A stretch of 64,000 nucleotides of DNA from Liolophura sinensis. Taxonomy: Eukaryota; Mollusca; Polyplacophora; Chitonida; Chitonidae. A program made the position numbers and the translations under genes. The DNA is taken from NCBI RefSeq assembly GCF_032854445.1, contig NC_088304.1, positions 19,665,704-19,729,703 on the forward strand. The letters run 5' to 3'. The notes under the pieces were generated by a model, which worked only from the letters and a program-made list of their open reading frames with translations, was not told the DNA's origin and made no database searches. Below, in pieces: positions 31,905-41,895 of the stretch (position 1 is its first letter; every line of letters begins with the position of its first letter).

Positions 31905-32300
31905 TACAATTTGGTGCAACTTTCACTGTTCTAGCTCCCATAGTTCTCGAGTTAGAGTTCATTGAAATCACTTACCTCAATTTCAGTTTGTTCACCATAT
32001 CTTGAAAAGTTCCCAAGATAGGCAAAAAATAAAGCAGATTTGGAATCAGCGACTCAAAATGCACCGGAATACGTTTTTAAAAAATTGAAACTTCAAAACT
32101 AGTTTTGACGTCACAACTTCGACCAATGGCGAACTTCCACAATTTTTACCCGAAGTCAACGATTTTTTCAAACTTATTGTACCTACCAACGGTCTACGTG
32201 TATATTAAATTTCAGAATACTCCGTTCAGTGGTACTTGAGAAGATGTTTAAACAGTTTCACATAAAATCCAATATGGCCGCCGAACCACTGCGTCACACA
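31905..32300 (+). repeat. Unnamed dispersed repeat E, copy 1
   Basis: CCATAGTTCTCGAGTTAGAG, AAGATAGGCAAA, TTTGGAATCAGCG, AATCCAATATGGCCGCC and neighbouring blocks occur in the same order at 49035-49400. The motif AAAATCCAATATGGCC is repeated many times between 48340 and 50830. No coding potential. Confidence 0.7.
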
Positions 32301-32439
32301 TATAACATCCCAGTCTCCGCACCGTATACAGGGTTGGAATGCTGGACCAGAAGATAACCAACGCGTTTATGGTCTGGATAACAAGGCTTGTCAAGGCTGA
32401 TAAACTGGAGGGCGTTAAAATTTTCTGTACGTTTGGGCC

Positions 32440-32665
32440 ATGCTATAGCATTGTTTGGGCCAATTAAACTATTGGCCCAACTAAACGTTGTCTTCGAACT
32501 TGACCTGGCGTTGCTTTCAGTTTGGCTGACGGCTGGTATAGGAATGTTGACTAGAGTGAGACATAGATCTGGCGCGTACATGCAGAAATAGACACTGTAC
32601 AGAGATCGATGCTATAACATTGTTTGGGTCATGCTATAGCATTGTTTGGGCCATGCTATAGCATG
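32440..32665. repeat. GCCATGCTATAGCATTGTTT repeats
   Basis: GCCATGCTATAGCATTGTTT occurs near 32437 and again near 32645, with a close variant (GTCATGCTATAGCATTGTTT) between and a further variant ending GGTTT. GCTATAGC is palindromic. The segment also encloses the left copy of a ~125-bp duplication. Confidence 0.75.
32482..32611 (+). repeat. 125-bp duplication, left copy
   Basis: Differs from 34014-34142 at one position that I can see (GGCTGACGG against GGTTGACGG). It begins AACGTTGTCTTCGAACTTGA and ends GTACAGAGATCGA. The right copy is fused to dispersed repeat D, so both may be parts of one repeat family. Confidence 0.9.
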
Positions 32666-32669
32666 GTTT

Positions 32670-33885
32670 AGAAGTGTGGTTGAAAGTAACTACTCTCCCT
32701 ACAGAGGTAGAAATTTCTGCTGTGTGGAAGCAGGCTAGGAAAGTGAGTATTGTCAGAGGTGAATGGGAATTGGGTGTAAGTGTACAAATAACCGAATGAA
32801 GAATTTTATGAATGGAGTGAAAAAATTTGGTTCAAGTAAGGTGAAACGGAGAAAAGTATCGCAAGCATTGGGCATTTTTGCTGAGGAATGTCTAATATGA
32901 CCCCCAGTTTTAGGATGACTTAATCTAGACAATGTTTGAACTGAACAAGAACTGCTTTAGATAACACCAAATATGTAAGGGACATACATATCAGTGAAAA
33001 TAAAAATACTGGCATAGTGCAAGATTGAGAACTGCTTTGCCTGGGCAGTTTTTGGCCTTTGCTTGGGTCACGTGCATTGGACTTTGGTAAGGTGTGAGTC
33101 GTTGCTGAAACTGTTGACTAATGATACGAACAAAAAAGCAGAAGTCGAAAGGAAAGTGGCTCGCTTGGTGCGAGGTTGACAAATAATGTCTTGGTACGAG
33201 CAGCACCCGTCATGAAGGTGTTCCTAGAAAACTGGCTAACATGATTGGCCTTGAAAGTGTGTAATTTTGGCGACACGGAAGACCATACTGCACAAATGGG
33301 ATGAAACCTTTCCGGAAGCTGCTTCTCGACAATTTGTAGTGCCAAGGAGGCCTAAAGGCATGTCATGAATATCTGTGACACCTTTGCCACGTCAGCGTTC
33401 TTCGACCGTCCAGTACCACAGTATCAGAAGGATTATAAACTGGGGGCTGCCTCTGACTGGCGGAAGTGGCTAGTCTTGAACCTGTTACAATCAGGCCATC
33501 TGTTAACGCAGAAATTTTTTTGAATTTTGGAGCTCATTTATATCCGTTACTTCCGGACTGAACTGCCAATTCTTGGCATGGAAATACCAAGCTTTTGTGA
33601 AACAAACCTACAACGCTGCGTTGCCGTCAATCGAGGTACTTGACGGACCAATGAGTGTGAAGAAAAACCGCTTTGAAGCTAGCTCAAACCAGTTGGAACT
33701 GGTGTTTCTAAATTTAGCTCGTATGCAGCGCATAAGAATGACTCAACTCAGCTCGAGCGTTTGGATTGATCGATTCTCTCGAGGCATATTAATTTGTGGA
33801 TTGTGTAAGCCAAAGTATGGCGTAGTTTGTTCTGGAAGTAGATTATAACACCATATAACAATTACATTTGGAAAAAGGTCAGTCA
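32670..33885. other. Nothing recognised
   Basis: A 91-codon plus frame at 33573-33848 has no recognisable domain. No arrays or SINEs are seen. Confidence 0.35.
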
Positions 33886-33889
33886 GTAC

Positions 33890-34142
33890 TGATTTTATTC
33901 ATTCGCCTTGGACATTCTTGGCGTCTTTCAATCATCATTGTAAATTACTGACTTTGGATGAATCCGTCCTGATTCCGTACTTTAAATAGTTTCTTAGTTC
34001 TTCGGTGTGTTGTACTAAACGTTGTCTTCGAACTTGACCTGGCGTTGCTTTCAGTTTGGTTGACGGCTGGTATAGGAATGTTGACTAGAGTGAGACATAG
34101 ATCTGGCGCGTACATGCAGAAATAGACACTGTACAGAGATCG
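33890..34142 (+). repeat. Dispersed repeat D copy 3 joined to 125-bp duplication, right copy
   Basis: ATTCATTCGCCTTGGACATT, GGCGTCTTTCAATCATCATT and the CTAAACGTTGTCTTCGAACT block align to repeat D. From 34014 the sequence is the near-identical twin of 32482-32611. The twin's last ~60 bp (GACATAGATCTGGCGCGTAC onward) have no counterpart in copies 1 and 2 of repeat D. Confidence 0.7.
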
Positions 34143-34233
34143 AAAAGCGTTTTCAATGTCGCTAAAATTTCTTCTACTTAGCTAATACTCAATTAGCTAC
34201 ATTACATTTCATCTCAAAATCATCCAACATACG

Positions 34234-34395
34234 ATGAAAAACTTAGATAATAAAGACATTGCCACCAAGGGAACGATACAGGAGGTCTCATCACGGGCTC
34301 ATATCAGTGCCTTTTACAACGAGGCTTCTGCCCTAGAAAGTATCACCCTGTCGCGCGACGAATGGGATGCTTTAACAGGCAAACAGCTTCTGTAA
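34234..34395 (+). CDS. Unrecognised 53-codon open frame
   Basis: ATG at 34234 to TAA at 34395. The product is mixed-composition and soluble-looking, with TIQEVSSRAHISAF and SITLSRDEWDALTGKQLL. Composition and absence of repeats make it look more coding-like than its AT-rich surroundings, but no family is recognised, and it could be chance or an exon fragment. Confidence 0.2.
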   Translation: MKNLDNKDIATKGTIQEVSSRAHISAFYNEASALESITLSRDEWDALTGKQLL

Positions 34396-34558
34396 AATGT
34401 ATATACTGGTGTTTACCTTTGCTTAAAATGCAGGAGGAAGCCAGTCTGATCTCGGTAGAAACCACCACGTACCCCGCTACGCCAGCCACTCATAAACCCT
34501 TGACGGGTGAACGTCGATCAAAGGGAAGGAATTAGGTCCGAAGATATAAAGCTGTTTT

Positions 34559-34827
34559 ATTTATTTATTTATTTGATTGATGTTTTACGCCGTACTAAGG
34601 AATATTTCACTTATACGACGGCGACCACCATTATGGTGGGTGGAAACCGGGCAGAGCCAGGGGGAAACCCACGACAATCCGCAGGTTGCTGGAAGACCTT
34701 CCCACCTACAACTGGAGAGGAAGCCAGCATGAGCTGGACTTGAACTCTCAGCGACCGCATTGGTGAGAGACTCCTGGGTCATTACGCTGCGCTAACGCAC
34801 TAAGCAACTGAGGCACGGCAGCCCCTC
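34559..34827 (-). mobile_element. SINE family 1, full length with 11-bp TSD
   Basis: Complete minus-orientation copy with tail TTATTTATTTATTTGATTGA, body TTATGGTGGGTGGAAACCGG and head (GCTGCGCTAACGCACTAAGC). Target duplications AAAGCTGTTTT lie at 34548-34558 and 34828-34838. Confidence 0.95.
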
Positions 34828-34838
34828 AAAGCTGTTTT

Positions 34839-35506
34839 GAGATTTCTAGCATCACAAATGCAGTTGTACAATTAGAACATAATAAGAACATGTTTCCTAC
34901 AGCATGGTAGTGGCTGAGAAAATCAGAAGGTAAGAATCTTGGTTATCCAGGAAGTAAAAACATTTGGCCAGATTCTACTTGTACGGTAAATATCGTTCAT
35001 ACAGTTTCGGCTCAGTATATGGAACCGTTGAAATATCTGAAGAGAAGGTCGACAATGACTGTAGTTAAGATTTGGTTTAGAATTGTCAGGGCTGATGAGG
35101 GCGATGACCTTTATTTGTTCACTATATGGGCCATGCGAAAGCATGACTGAGAAGTGTGGCGGAAAATTCCCAAGCCATCGATAGAAGTGGATAATTCTGG
35201 AATGTCTGAGTGTTATATAACATTTTCCACAAGCTCATGTTAACACGTCACAAAACCGATCGATGATGCAAGTCAAGGCGGGTAAATGGGCGGGTTTAGG
35301 CTGGATATTTGGAAAAACCGCTTTGATCATGCAAGAACAAGTCTGAACACGTTCTTCTAAATTTGGCTTGAATTTTGTACAGAGCAAAGAATAAATACGC
35401 AGTTCATAGCAGTACGTTCATAACGCCAAACATCGGCTATACGGCTCAACTTATATCTAGGTTAGTAGACCGGAGTTTTTATGCCAGTCTTTTAGTCTAT
35501 TACAGT
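34839..35506. other. Nothing recognised
   Basis: No supported feature. Confidence 0.4.
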
Positions 35507-35518
35507 TCAAATTGTATA

Positions 35519-35578
35519 TCGTCGTCATATGACTGAAAAATTGTTGAGTACGACGTTAAACCCCAAGCACTCACTCAA
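35519..35578 (+). mobile_element. SINE family 2, 60-bp 5'-truncated insertion with TSD
   Basis: The whole insertion is the 3' end of the element: CGTCGTCATATGACTGAAAA, TTGAGTACGACGTTAAACCC and the (CACT)n tail. Perfect 12-bp target duplications TCAAATTGTATA lie at 35507-35518 and 35579-35590. This fixes both the 3' end and the retroposition mode of family 2. Confidence 0.92.
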
Positions 35579-35649
35579 TCAAATTGTATAAACCACGTCT
35601 TACAAAGGCATCGCTTACTTAAATGATGCTTATATAATATGTAGGGATA

Positions 35650-35722
35650 TGCCGTCGTATAAGTGACATATTCTTGAGTACTGAGAAAAACACCAAATAG
35701 ATAAATAAATAAATGAATAAAT
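35650..35722 (+). mobile_element. SINE family 1, 3' end only
   Basis: GCCGTCGTATAAGTGACATA, CTTGAGTACTGAGAAAAACA and the AATAAATAAATAAATGAATA tail; plus orientation, 5'-truncated. Confidence 0.88.
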
Positions 35723-36630
35723 ACTTCAATGATTCGTTATTATATTTAAATTCAATTTCAATTCCTCAGTCCATAATCTAACATCCGCTGAAGATATATG
35801 CAATTCTTTGTTCAGCAGAGTGTGCATTTTAAACTTTCCATAAACACTTTCTATAAATTTACCTCTGGTATAAGTAGCCAAAAAAAAAAAAAAAATGGAA
35901 CATGGCAAATGGATTTCCAATTCCGACAATTGAGTCACGAAATCATTGCTGTTTCAGGAAATGAATGTTACAGCTTCTATTTTGAACAACTAAATTAATG
36001 CAATTAGACGCAGCTATCGGCTTGATGCGGTTAGCTATTTCCCGTAGCATTAATAGCCATCATGCCTAGTTTCCGCTTCCAGTTTGAGGTGTCGCTGTGC
36101 TAGTGCTTTTCTGATGACCATCAAGCTGGCAAATTCTACAATTTGATGGAATTTCCCAACCCACACAGATTTCTTTGGATTTGAGCACGCCACAAATTCA
36201 TGCAAAATGTTCTACGGGATAGAAAAAACTATTATGCTGTTTTTACAAGCGAACAAATCAGACACACACTGGATCGCTTCAAATTTGAAATTACAGAGAA
36301 CCCGATATCGCAATGAAACTAACTATTTGGGTCACTGTCTTATTGAAGGCAGTCGGGGTCTGTGGATTCTGCCGCTCTCAATGTTCGTAAAGGCCATTAA
36401 AAGTTAAAAGTTTAACTTGTAACGCCAAACTAGAATAGGTAAACTAATTCAAATTTGAAGTTAGAAGTTACAGGTTGTAACTTCTGACTAAAGGTCTCTA
36501 ATAATTCGCTGAAAACAACTTGCCTGTACTACTTATATGATATGTAACTACATAGGTACATGTACTTCACACGTGGGCAATAACTTGCCTAAGGTTGGTG
36601 GTTTATCATGGAACATTCAGGTTTCTTCCA
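35723..36630. other. Nothing recognised
   Basis: AT-rich sequence; no supported feature. Confidence 0.4.
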
Positions 36631-36639
36631 CCTGTAAAG

Positions 36640-36712
36640 CTGGTCGCCCTAGTGTAAGAGAAAAAACATTTGAGTATGGCGTTAAACTACCAACAAGCCA
36701 ATAAATCACACA
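36640..36712 (+). mobile_element. Old SINE 3' remnant
   Basis: GCTGGTCGCCCTAGTGTAAG, TTGAGTATGGCGTTAAACTA and CCAATAAATCA align to the shared 3' core of the SINE families but with many changes. Confidence 0.6.
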
Positions 36713-37600
36713 ATGAAGGCAGTTGCTTCCATTTTATTTTACTAGATGTTTCGATAGTTCGTTAATTCATGCAAAGCGGATGTGTACGTAGAGGGCAATG
36801 TTTATTGTAGTGATCTGATACCATAAAGCAGCAAATTTTGGTCAAATTAAAGACAACGCCATGGACATCACGTAGGCATTGGGCATTCAGTACTTATTAT
36901 ACATGTACTAACGGCTGGGTTTGCTATTTAGTCTTGCGTTTACAAAGGAACGGCTGTTCCCAACCAGCGAGAATCAGGACTGCAGATACAATGCGCTGAA
37001 ACTGCAGCTGGCCTTTAAGGGCAACGTGACCCGCTGTTAACAGACAGACAAGGGATTTGCCCCCAACGCTATAGCGTAAATGAACCTTGCACACACATAA
37101 TGGCCGGGTGGAACACGACTGCAACACCAATGTAACCGTCCGAGGTATGCGTGTATTGTTTCACGGCACAGATATTTTTTTCCCCTGGCGTACATTTAAT
37201 TGTTAATAGTAGTGGCTTTTGTACGAGACACACGCATACATCACTCGTCACAATGTCTAGGCCTATTGAGTGTTGTTATATTAAGGGCGTCCTGCCGATT
37301 TGCAGTGACCACGGTGTCGCCAACATGTAACAACAATAATGAATGCACCGATACTTGCGTGCGACGATGACGTGGCGACGCATTATGCTTCGTTCGACCA
37401 TAGGGCGCTTATTGTAATGCTGGATATTTCCATGCACTCAGTGTGTCGTATGTGGAAAATACTACATGACATCTCTACACTGACCGATTCTAAATTGACG
37501 TCTCTACCGTGAATACAAAGCAGTGTACGTAGTAACACTATGCACGCAATGATACAAAAGTGGCCTTTGTCTTGAACACATTTCTCATGTACGTGACACG
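36713..37600. other. Nothing recognised
   Basis: No supported gene or repeat; CpG becomes more frequent toward the right. Confidence 0.4.
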
Positions 37601-37604
37601 TAAG

Positions 37605-37700
37605 AGTGAGTGAGTGAGTGCTTAGAATTTAACGTCGTACTTAACAATATTTCAGTCATATGACGACGATGACGCGGAAGAGTACGTATTTACTTGTGTA
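37605..37700 (-). mobile_element. SINE family 2, 3' part
   Basis: Tail (GAGT)n, then GAATTTAACGTCGTACTTAA and CAGTCATATGACGACGATGA: the reverse complement of the 35519 insertion, plus about 25 bp more of the body. Confidence 0.85.
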
Positions 37701-38545
37701 CGCTGACGCCGAGCTTGTTTACGAGCATCTGTTACATGTATCCATGTATGGCTGCTATAAGAGCATTACGCCCGCACTAACTTACAATTTAGATACATTA
37801 TACACATGTGTCGATCACTACCAGTGAAAGGAAATGTATCTCACTTGTCTCTTGCTAAACCAATACCGAATGCTCGGCGGCGCTCACTTGGTGGCGTACA
37901 GCTTACGGCGTGCCTACCCTCCTCAAGCGGTATCAGTTGGCTGGCAGCGTGCCAAGACGATAATGACGTGTTTCCGTGCAGAACGTGCCTGACCTACTTT
38001 ATAGCCCGCAAGCAGTATACTGCTCATTGTCTGCTTGTGTAGTGTAGGCCCTACCCACTCTGCGCTATAAAGCTAGACTGAGTGTTACACGAATAAAAAA
38101 ACAAGGTCGCGGCTAGCTAAATCAGGCGGATTTGGGCGAGCTGTGACAGGTCCAGTCTTCAGCTGAAGAATGTCTCGCATCCGGTGTATGTTGACAATAG
38201 TGTCTAGCTACCACCACTCCTCAGCTCCCGTTGCGATAGCTTTAACTCAGGAGCATAGGCTAGTGAGCAGTGGAAAGGCGTTACATGTCCCATACCGCTG
38301 GCCGCTGCGTAAAGAAGGCTGTACAGCCAGTAGGCCTATAGTCCTAGCTATGGCAAAGCGCAGTGGGCTGACTTGAGCGCGAGCACTGTCTATGCCTTCC
38401 CACGCCAGCTGTGGTACAGGCCTAGCCTGTACGTGTCTATATATAGAGACAGGGAGTTAATCTGGAGTTAATAGATTGGGAGCTTTCCTTGTCTACACAG
38501 ACAAGCCGATGAGGAACCCACCCACTATATTCATAAAGGAAGTAC
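37701..38545. other. CpG-richer stretch without a recognised gene
   Basis: Base composition shifts to higher GC and CpG (for example TGCTCGGCGGCGCTCACTTG). A 78-codon plus frame at 37806-38042 has no recognisable domain. This may be the outer part of a CpG-rich promoter zone centred further right. Confidence 0.35.
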
Positions 38546-38549
38546 ATAA

Positions 38550-38668
38550 AATGAAACTACCGGTTTTGTCCCGTTTTCTCCCACAATAATACTGACCGCC
38601 GTTTTGTAAATGAAATATTTTAGAGTACGGATTAAAACATCAATCAAATAAATAAATAAATAAATCAT
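38550..38668 (+). mobile_element. SINE family 1, diverged 3' half
   Basis: CCGGTTTTGTCCCGTTTTCT, ATAATACTGACCGCCGTTTT, GAGTACGGATTAAAACATCA and the AATAAATAAATAAATC tail; plus orientation. Confidence 0.85.
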
Positions 38669-39084
38669 AAAAATCATAAAAAAATGTATTACTAAAACTG
38701 ACAATTAAGAAGTACAAGTACACAGCTTAACAAAATGCCATAAATTATCTTCATTACAAACAAGTATGTTCTTCCATATGCACAATATCTGCATCCATCA
38801 AACATTCTTACTGGTGTTAACACTCTCGGTAGTGGCTACAACCTATCCGTCTCTTTACATCCCACTTCCCAATAAATACGCAGGCTGTGCGGGCCTATGA
38901 GCTAAGTCTGTTGCTCAAGCTTCGGGAATGTTGTTGGGATTTCCGTCCGCCTGACGTCATGTTTATATTTACCCATCCTCTCAGGAAACTGCGCAGTTAA
39001 AAACGCACTATGGTATATATCACTAATGGGGAGAAAAGCTCTCGCGCTGCGATTCTACCAATCAGAATGCAAGACTTGTACCAT

Positions 39085-39115
39085 GTGACCGCCGCGGTCA
39101 CGTGGGGGTATAAAT
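39085..39115 (+). promoter_or_regulatory. Candidate core promoter: palindrome, E-box, TATA box
   Basis: GTGACCGCCGCGGTCAC (39085-39101) is a perfect 8-bp inverted repeat around one central base. It overlaps a CACGTG E-box (39099-39104), the class bound by USF, MYC/MAX or MITF-type bHLH factors. TATAAAT follows at 39109-39115, placing a start site near 39139-39145. Local CpG is high. The candidate exon with a consensus donor lies directly downstream. Confidence 0.55.
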
Positions 39116-39139
39116 GAAAAGCCTGCCATCTGCGGTTTC

Positions 39140-39247
39140 TCGGCCATTCGATTGCCAGACGTCTATTGTTAACAGCGAGCGAACTGTACCTGTGAAAAAC
39201 GTGACTCATAAGTTGATAAAGGAAACATGCGCAACATGATAGAAAAG
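39140..39247 (+). other. Candidate first exon ending at a consensus donor
   Basis: From about 30 bp after the TATA box to AAAG|GTAAGTC at 39247/39248. It contains ATG at 39226 opening ATGCGCAACATGATAGAAAAG in phase 0 to the donor. If joined straight to the acceptor at 54800, this ATG would be out of frame with the zinc-finger start and act as a short upstream frame, while the exon's last G would give the zinc-finger ATG a purine at -3. Whether it belongs to that gene, 15.5 kb away, is not shown. Confidence 0.4.
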
Positions 39248-40780
39248 GTAAGTCAGCATTATTGATTTGTTGTTACCCTCAGCAAGGGACAGTGGGCGAA
39301 TCTACTAGAACTGATAGCATGTTTTCGCTATGTTTCGGCATGGGGAAGTCGATCGGCTGACTGTGGCGCCCGCTGCCACTCAACCCGCATTGGATCGTCG
39401 CTCGTCGCTCAGCTGCGGCCTTACGAGACTGGCCGGCGGGTCACACACTGACTGACAAGGCTGGGCTAAAACCCTATCAACCTCTATCGACCTCTGTGCA
39501 GCTCGGGCTGTGATCGAGGCTTGTACAAGGCTGGTAGGATTACAACTTCTGACTAGGAGAACAGGTTTTTGTAACTTCGCGGTGACTGCTGGACTCAAGC
39601 AGGCCAAGGTCTGCTGAATGTGTGCGTGTCGTCGAACTAGAAACACAATGACTAGCTGGAGGTTTACCGCGACTCGGCCAGACATGTGTTTGCAGACGTA
39701 AATCTAGATACCCGGTACTGTTGTCTTCGCTGCGATCCTGACACACGGTATGACTGTAAACACCACAGACCGTCACTAACCTATGTCTACAGTGGTCCCT
39801 TCTTGTTTTTATCTTATTAATTGTGATTTGTATGAATTGCGTATGAACTGTAAACCACAAGCCCGTTCGTTTAGCCTCAGTTGAAGGGAATTTTCGGGTC
39901 TGTATTTCCTATCTCATGTCGCAAAGTGTACAAGTACAAATTATAAAAATGCAATGTTTTTGTGGCATTAACATTTATGTGCTTCGACAAGGATGATCTG
40001 TGGGACATTTTATTCCTAATTTTCCATTCAGTTATATGGTATAATATGCAATACAATTTAAAACATTTTTTTCACAATTTTTTGTGATGCCTATATGTAC
40101 CCAGAGTAATTATGTCCTTATATCATAGCTGTATCCTTCTTGTTTGGGGCTAATTATGAAGAAATTATTTATTTTTTCAATAAAAGAGTTATTCCCCTTA
40201 CTTTCATTATCCCCCCTGACATTGGCATGGTAGCCAAACTCTTTTATTGATACACATAGCACTGCCTTCAAACAAACTTTTATCTGATAAGGCCAGTACC
40301 TATACTGAAGTCACCTTTCTTTTTTTAAGTTGAATGGAAAATTTCACTCTTAACGCCAGGTGCAATATTACTCTTGCACAGTCTATTGAACTAGTCTCAC
40401 CCATTCCCAGTTTAGACATGTACAGGGTTACACAATCCTTTGAAATTCCATTCAGCCTTTTAAACCTATTTAGTGCTTGAATTGGAGAGTGGAGGCTGAA
40501 AGATGCTTCAAAAACTTCAACTCCTTAAAAGTGGCTTTTAACAACAATCCTAAAAATAAGCTACTTCTACACATAGCTTCTCAAAGTTTGAATGATTCAG
40601 ACAGTAATACATATACGTTTTATTCCAAACATAAAGTGTGGGTAAGTTCACCATGTGTATGATGTTGTTGATGTTTTCATTTAGGCAAGGATTTCGTAAG
40701 TACACGCACAAAAAAAAATGATTTAACCTACATTGAACAAACACATCTGGGACATAAGTAATTCTTTTGCCTATGGGAAT
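39248..40780. other. Presumed intron start, nothing else recognised
   Basis: CpG-rich at first, then AT-rich. Short frames on both strands have no recognisable domain. Confidence 0.4.
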
Positions 40781-41857
40781 TGTCAGCTTCCACCATCTCT
40801 TACTGCTTGTGGGGACATTAAGCAGACCACGATGCTCATGTGGCGTATGGCACAGTCTAATAGTTATAGAAGGGTGCTTGTTTTCCACCCATCTCTCATT
40901 GCTTGTGGTGACATCAAGCAGTTCACGATGCTCTTGTGGCATATGGCACAGTCTGATATTTATTGAAGGGTGCTTGTTTTCCACCCATCTCTCATTGCTT
41001 GTGGTGACATCAAGCAGTTCACGATGCTGTTGTGGCGTATGGCACAGTCTAATAGTTATTGAAGGGTGCTTGTTTTCCACCCATCTCTCATTGCTTGTGG
41101 TGACATCAAGCAGTTCACGATGCTCTTGTGGCATATGGCACAGTCTGATATTTATTGAAGGCTGCTTGTTTTCCACCCATCTCTCATTGCTTGTGGTGAC
41201 ATCAAGCAGTTCACGATGCTGTTGTGGCGTATAGCAGAGTCTAACATTTATTGAAGGCTGCTTGTTTTCCACCCATCTCTCATTGCTTGTGGTGACATCA
41301 AGCAGTTCATGATGCTGTTGTGGCATATGGCACAGTCTGATATTTATTGAAGGCTGCTTGTTTTCCACCCATCTCTCATTGCTTGTGGTGACATCAAGCA
41401 GTTCACGATGCTCTTGTGGCATATGGCACAGTCTAACATTTATTGAAGGCTGCTTGTTTTCCACCCATCTCTTATTGCTTGCGGTGACATCAAGCAGTTC
41501 ATGATGCTGTTGTGGCTTATGGCACAGTCTAATATTTATTGAAGGCTGCTTGTTTTCCACCCATCTGTCATTGCTTGTGGTGACATCAAGCAGTTCACGA
41601 TGCTGTTGTGGCATATGGCACAATCTAATAGTTATTGAAGGCTGCTTCCTTTCCACCCATCTCTCATTGCATGTGGTGACATCAAGCAGTTCATGATGCT
41701 CTTGTGGCGTATGGCACAATCTAATATTTATTGAAGGCTGCCTGTTTTCCATGTGTGGTACACATATATATAGGCTTACAACATATGTAGGAAAGTTCCT
41801 CAGTGGCTTGCACAAGGCACTCTGGTTTGGTCTACCTATAAAACTGATCACCATCAT
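40550..41857 (-). CDS. Open frame of ten 32-residue repeats, possible repeat protein
   Basis: 435 codons with no stop. A 35-residue start (MMVISFIGRPNQSALCKPLR...) is followed by ten 32-residue repeats of the form ENKQPSINIRLCHMPQ then QHRELLDVTTSNERWV, and a unique 80-residue tail. Cys-His and Trp positions are conserved across units. A multiple-of-3 unit lets a minisatellite stay open by chance. I see no TATA box, splice site or homology that makes it a gene. The start overlaps an old SINE 3' remnant at 41805-41895. Confidence 0.25.
   Translation of the reverse strand: MMVISFIGRPNQSALCKPLRNFPTYVVSLYICVPHMENRQPSINIRLCHTPQEHHELLDVTTCNERWVERKQPSITIRLCHMPQQHRELLDVTTSNDRWVENKQPSINIRLCHKPQQHHELLDVTASNKRWVENKQPSINVRLCHMPQEHRELLDVTTSNERWVENKQPSINIRLCHMPQQHHELLDVTTSNERWVENKQPSINVRLCYTPQQHRELLDVTTSNERWVENKQPSINIRLCHMPQEHRELLDVTTSNERWVENKHPSITIRLCHTPQQHRELLDVTTSNERWVENKHPSINIRLCHMPQEHRELLDVTTSNERWVENKHPSITIRLCHTPHEHRGLLNVPTSSKRWWKLTIPIGKRITYVPDVFVQCRLNHFFLCVYLRNPCLNENINNIIHMVNLPTLYVWNKTYMYYCLNHSNFEKLCVEVAYF
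40788..41751. repeat. 96-bp minisatellite, 10 units
   Basis: Ten units of 96 bp contain TTTTCCACCCATCTCTCATT, GTGGTGACATCAAGCAGTTC and TGGCATATGGCACAGTCT. Variants CTCTTGTGGCATATGG and CTGTTGTGGCGTATGG alternate in parts, hinting at a 192-bp higher-order unit. The plus strand has shorter open frames; the minus strand is fully open. Confidence 0.95.
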
Positions 41858-41895
41858 ACAAGTGACAAATCCTTGAGTGCAGCATTAAACAATAG
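41805..41895 (+). mobile_element. Old SINE 3' remnant
   Basis: CTGATCACCATCATACAAGT, CTTGAGTGCAGCATTAAACA align to the SINE 3' core (GCCGTCGTATAAGTGAAATA, CTTGAGTACGGCGTAAAACA) with strong divergence. Confidence 0.5.
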
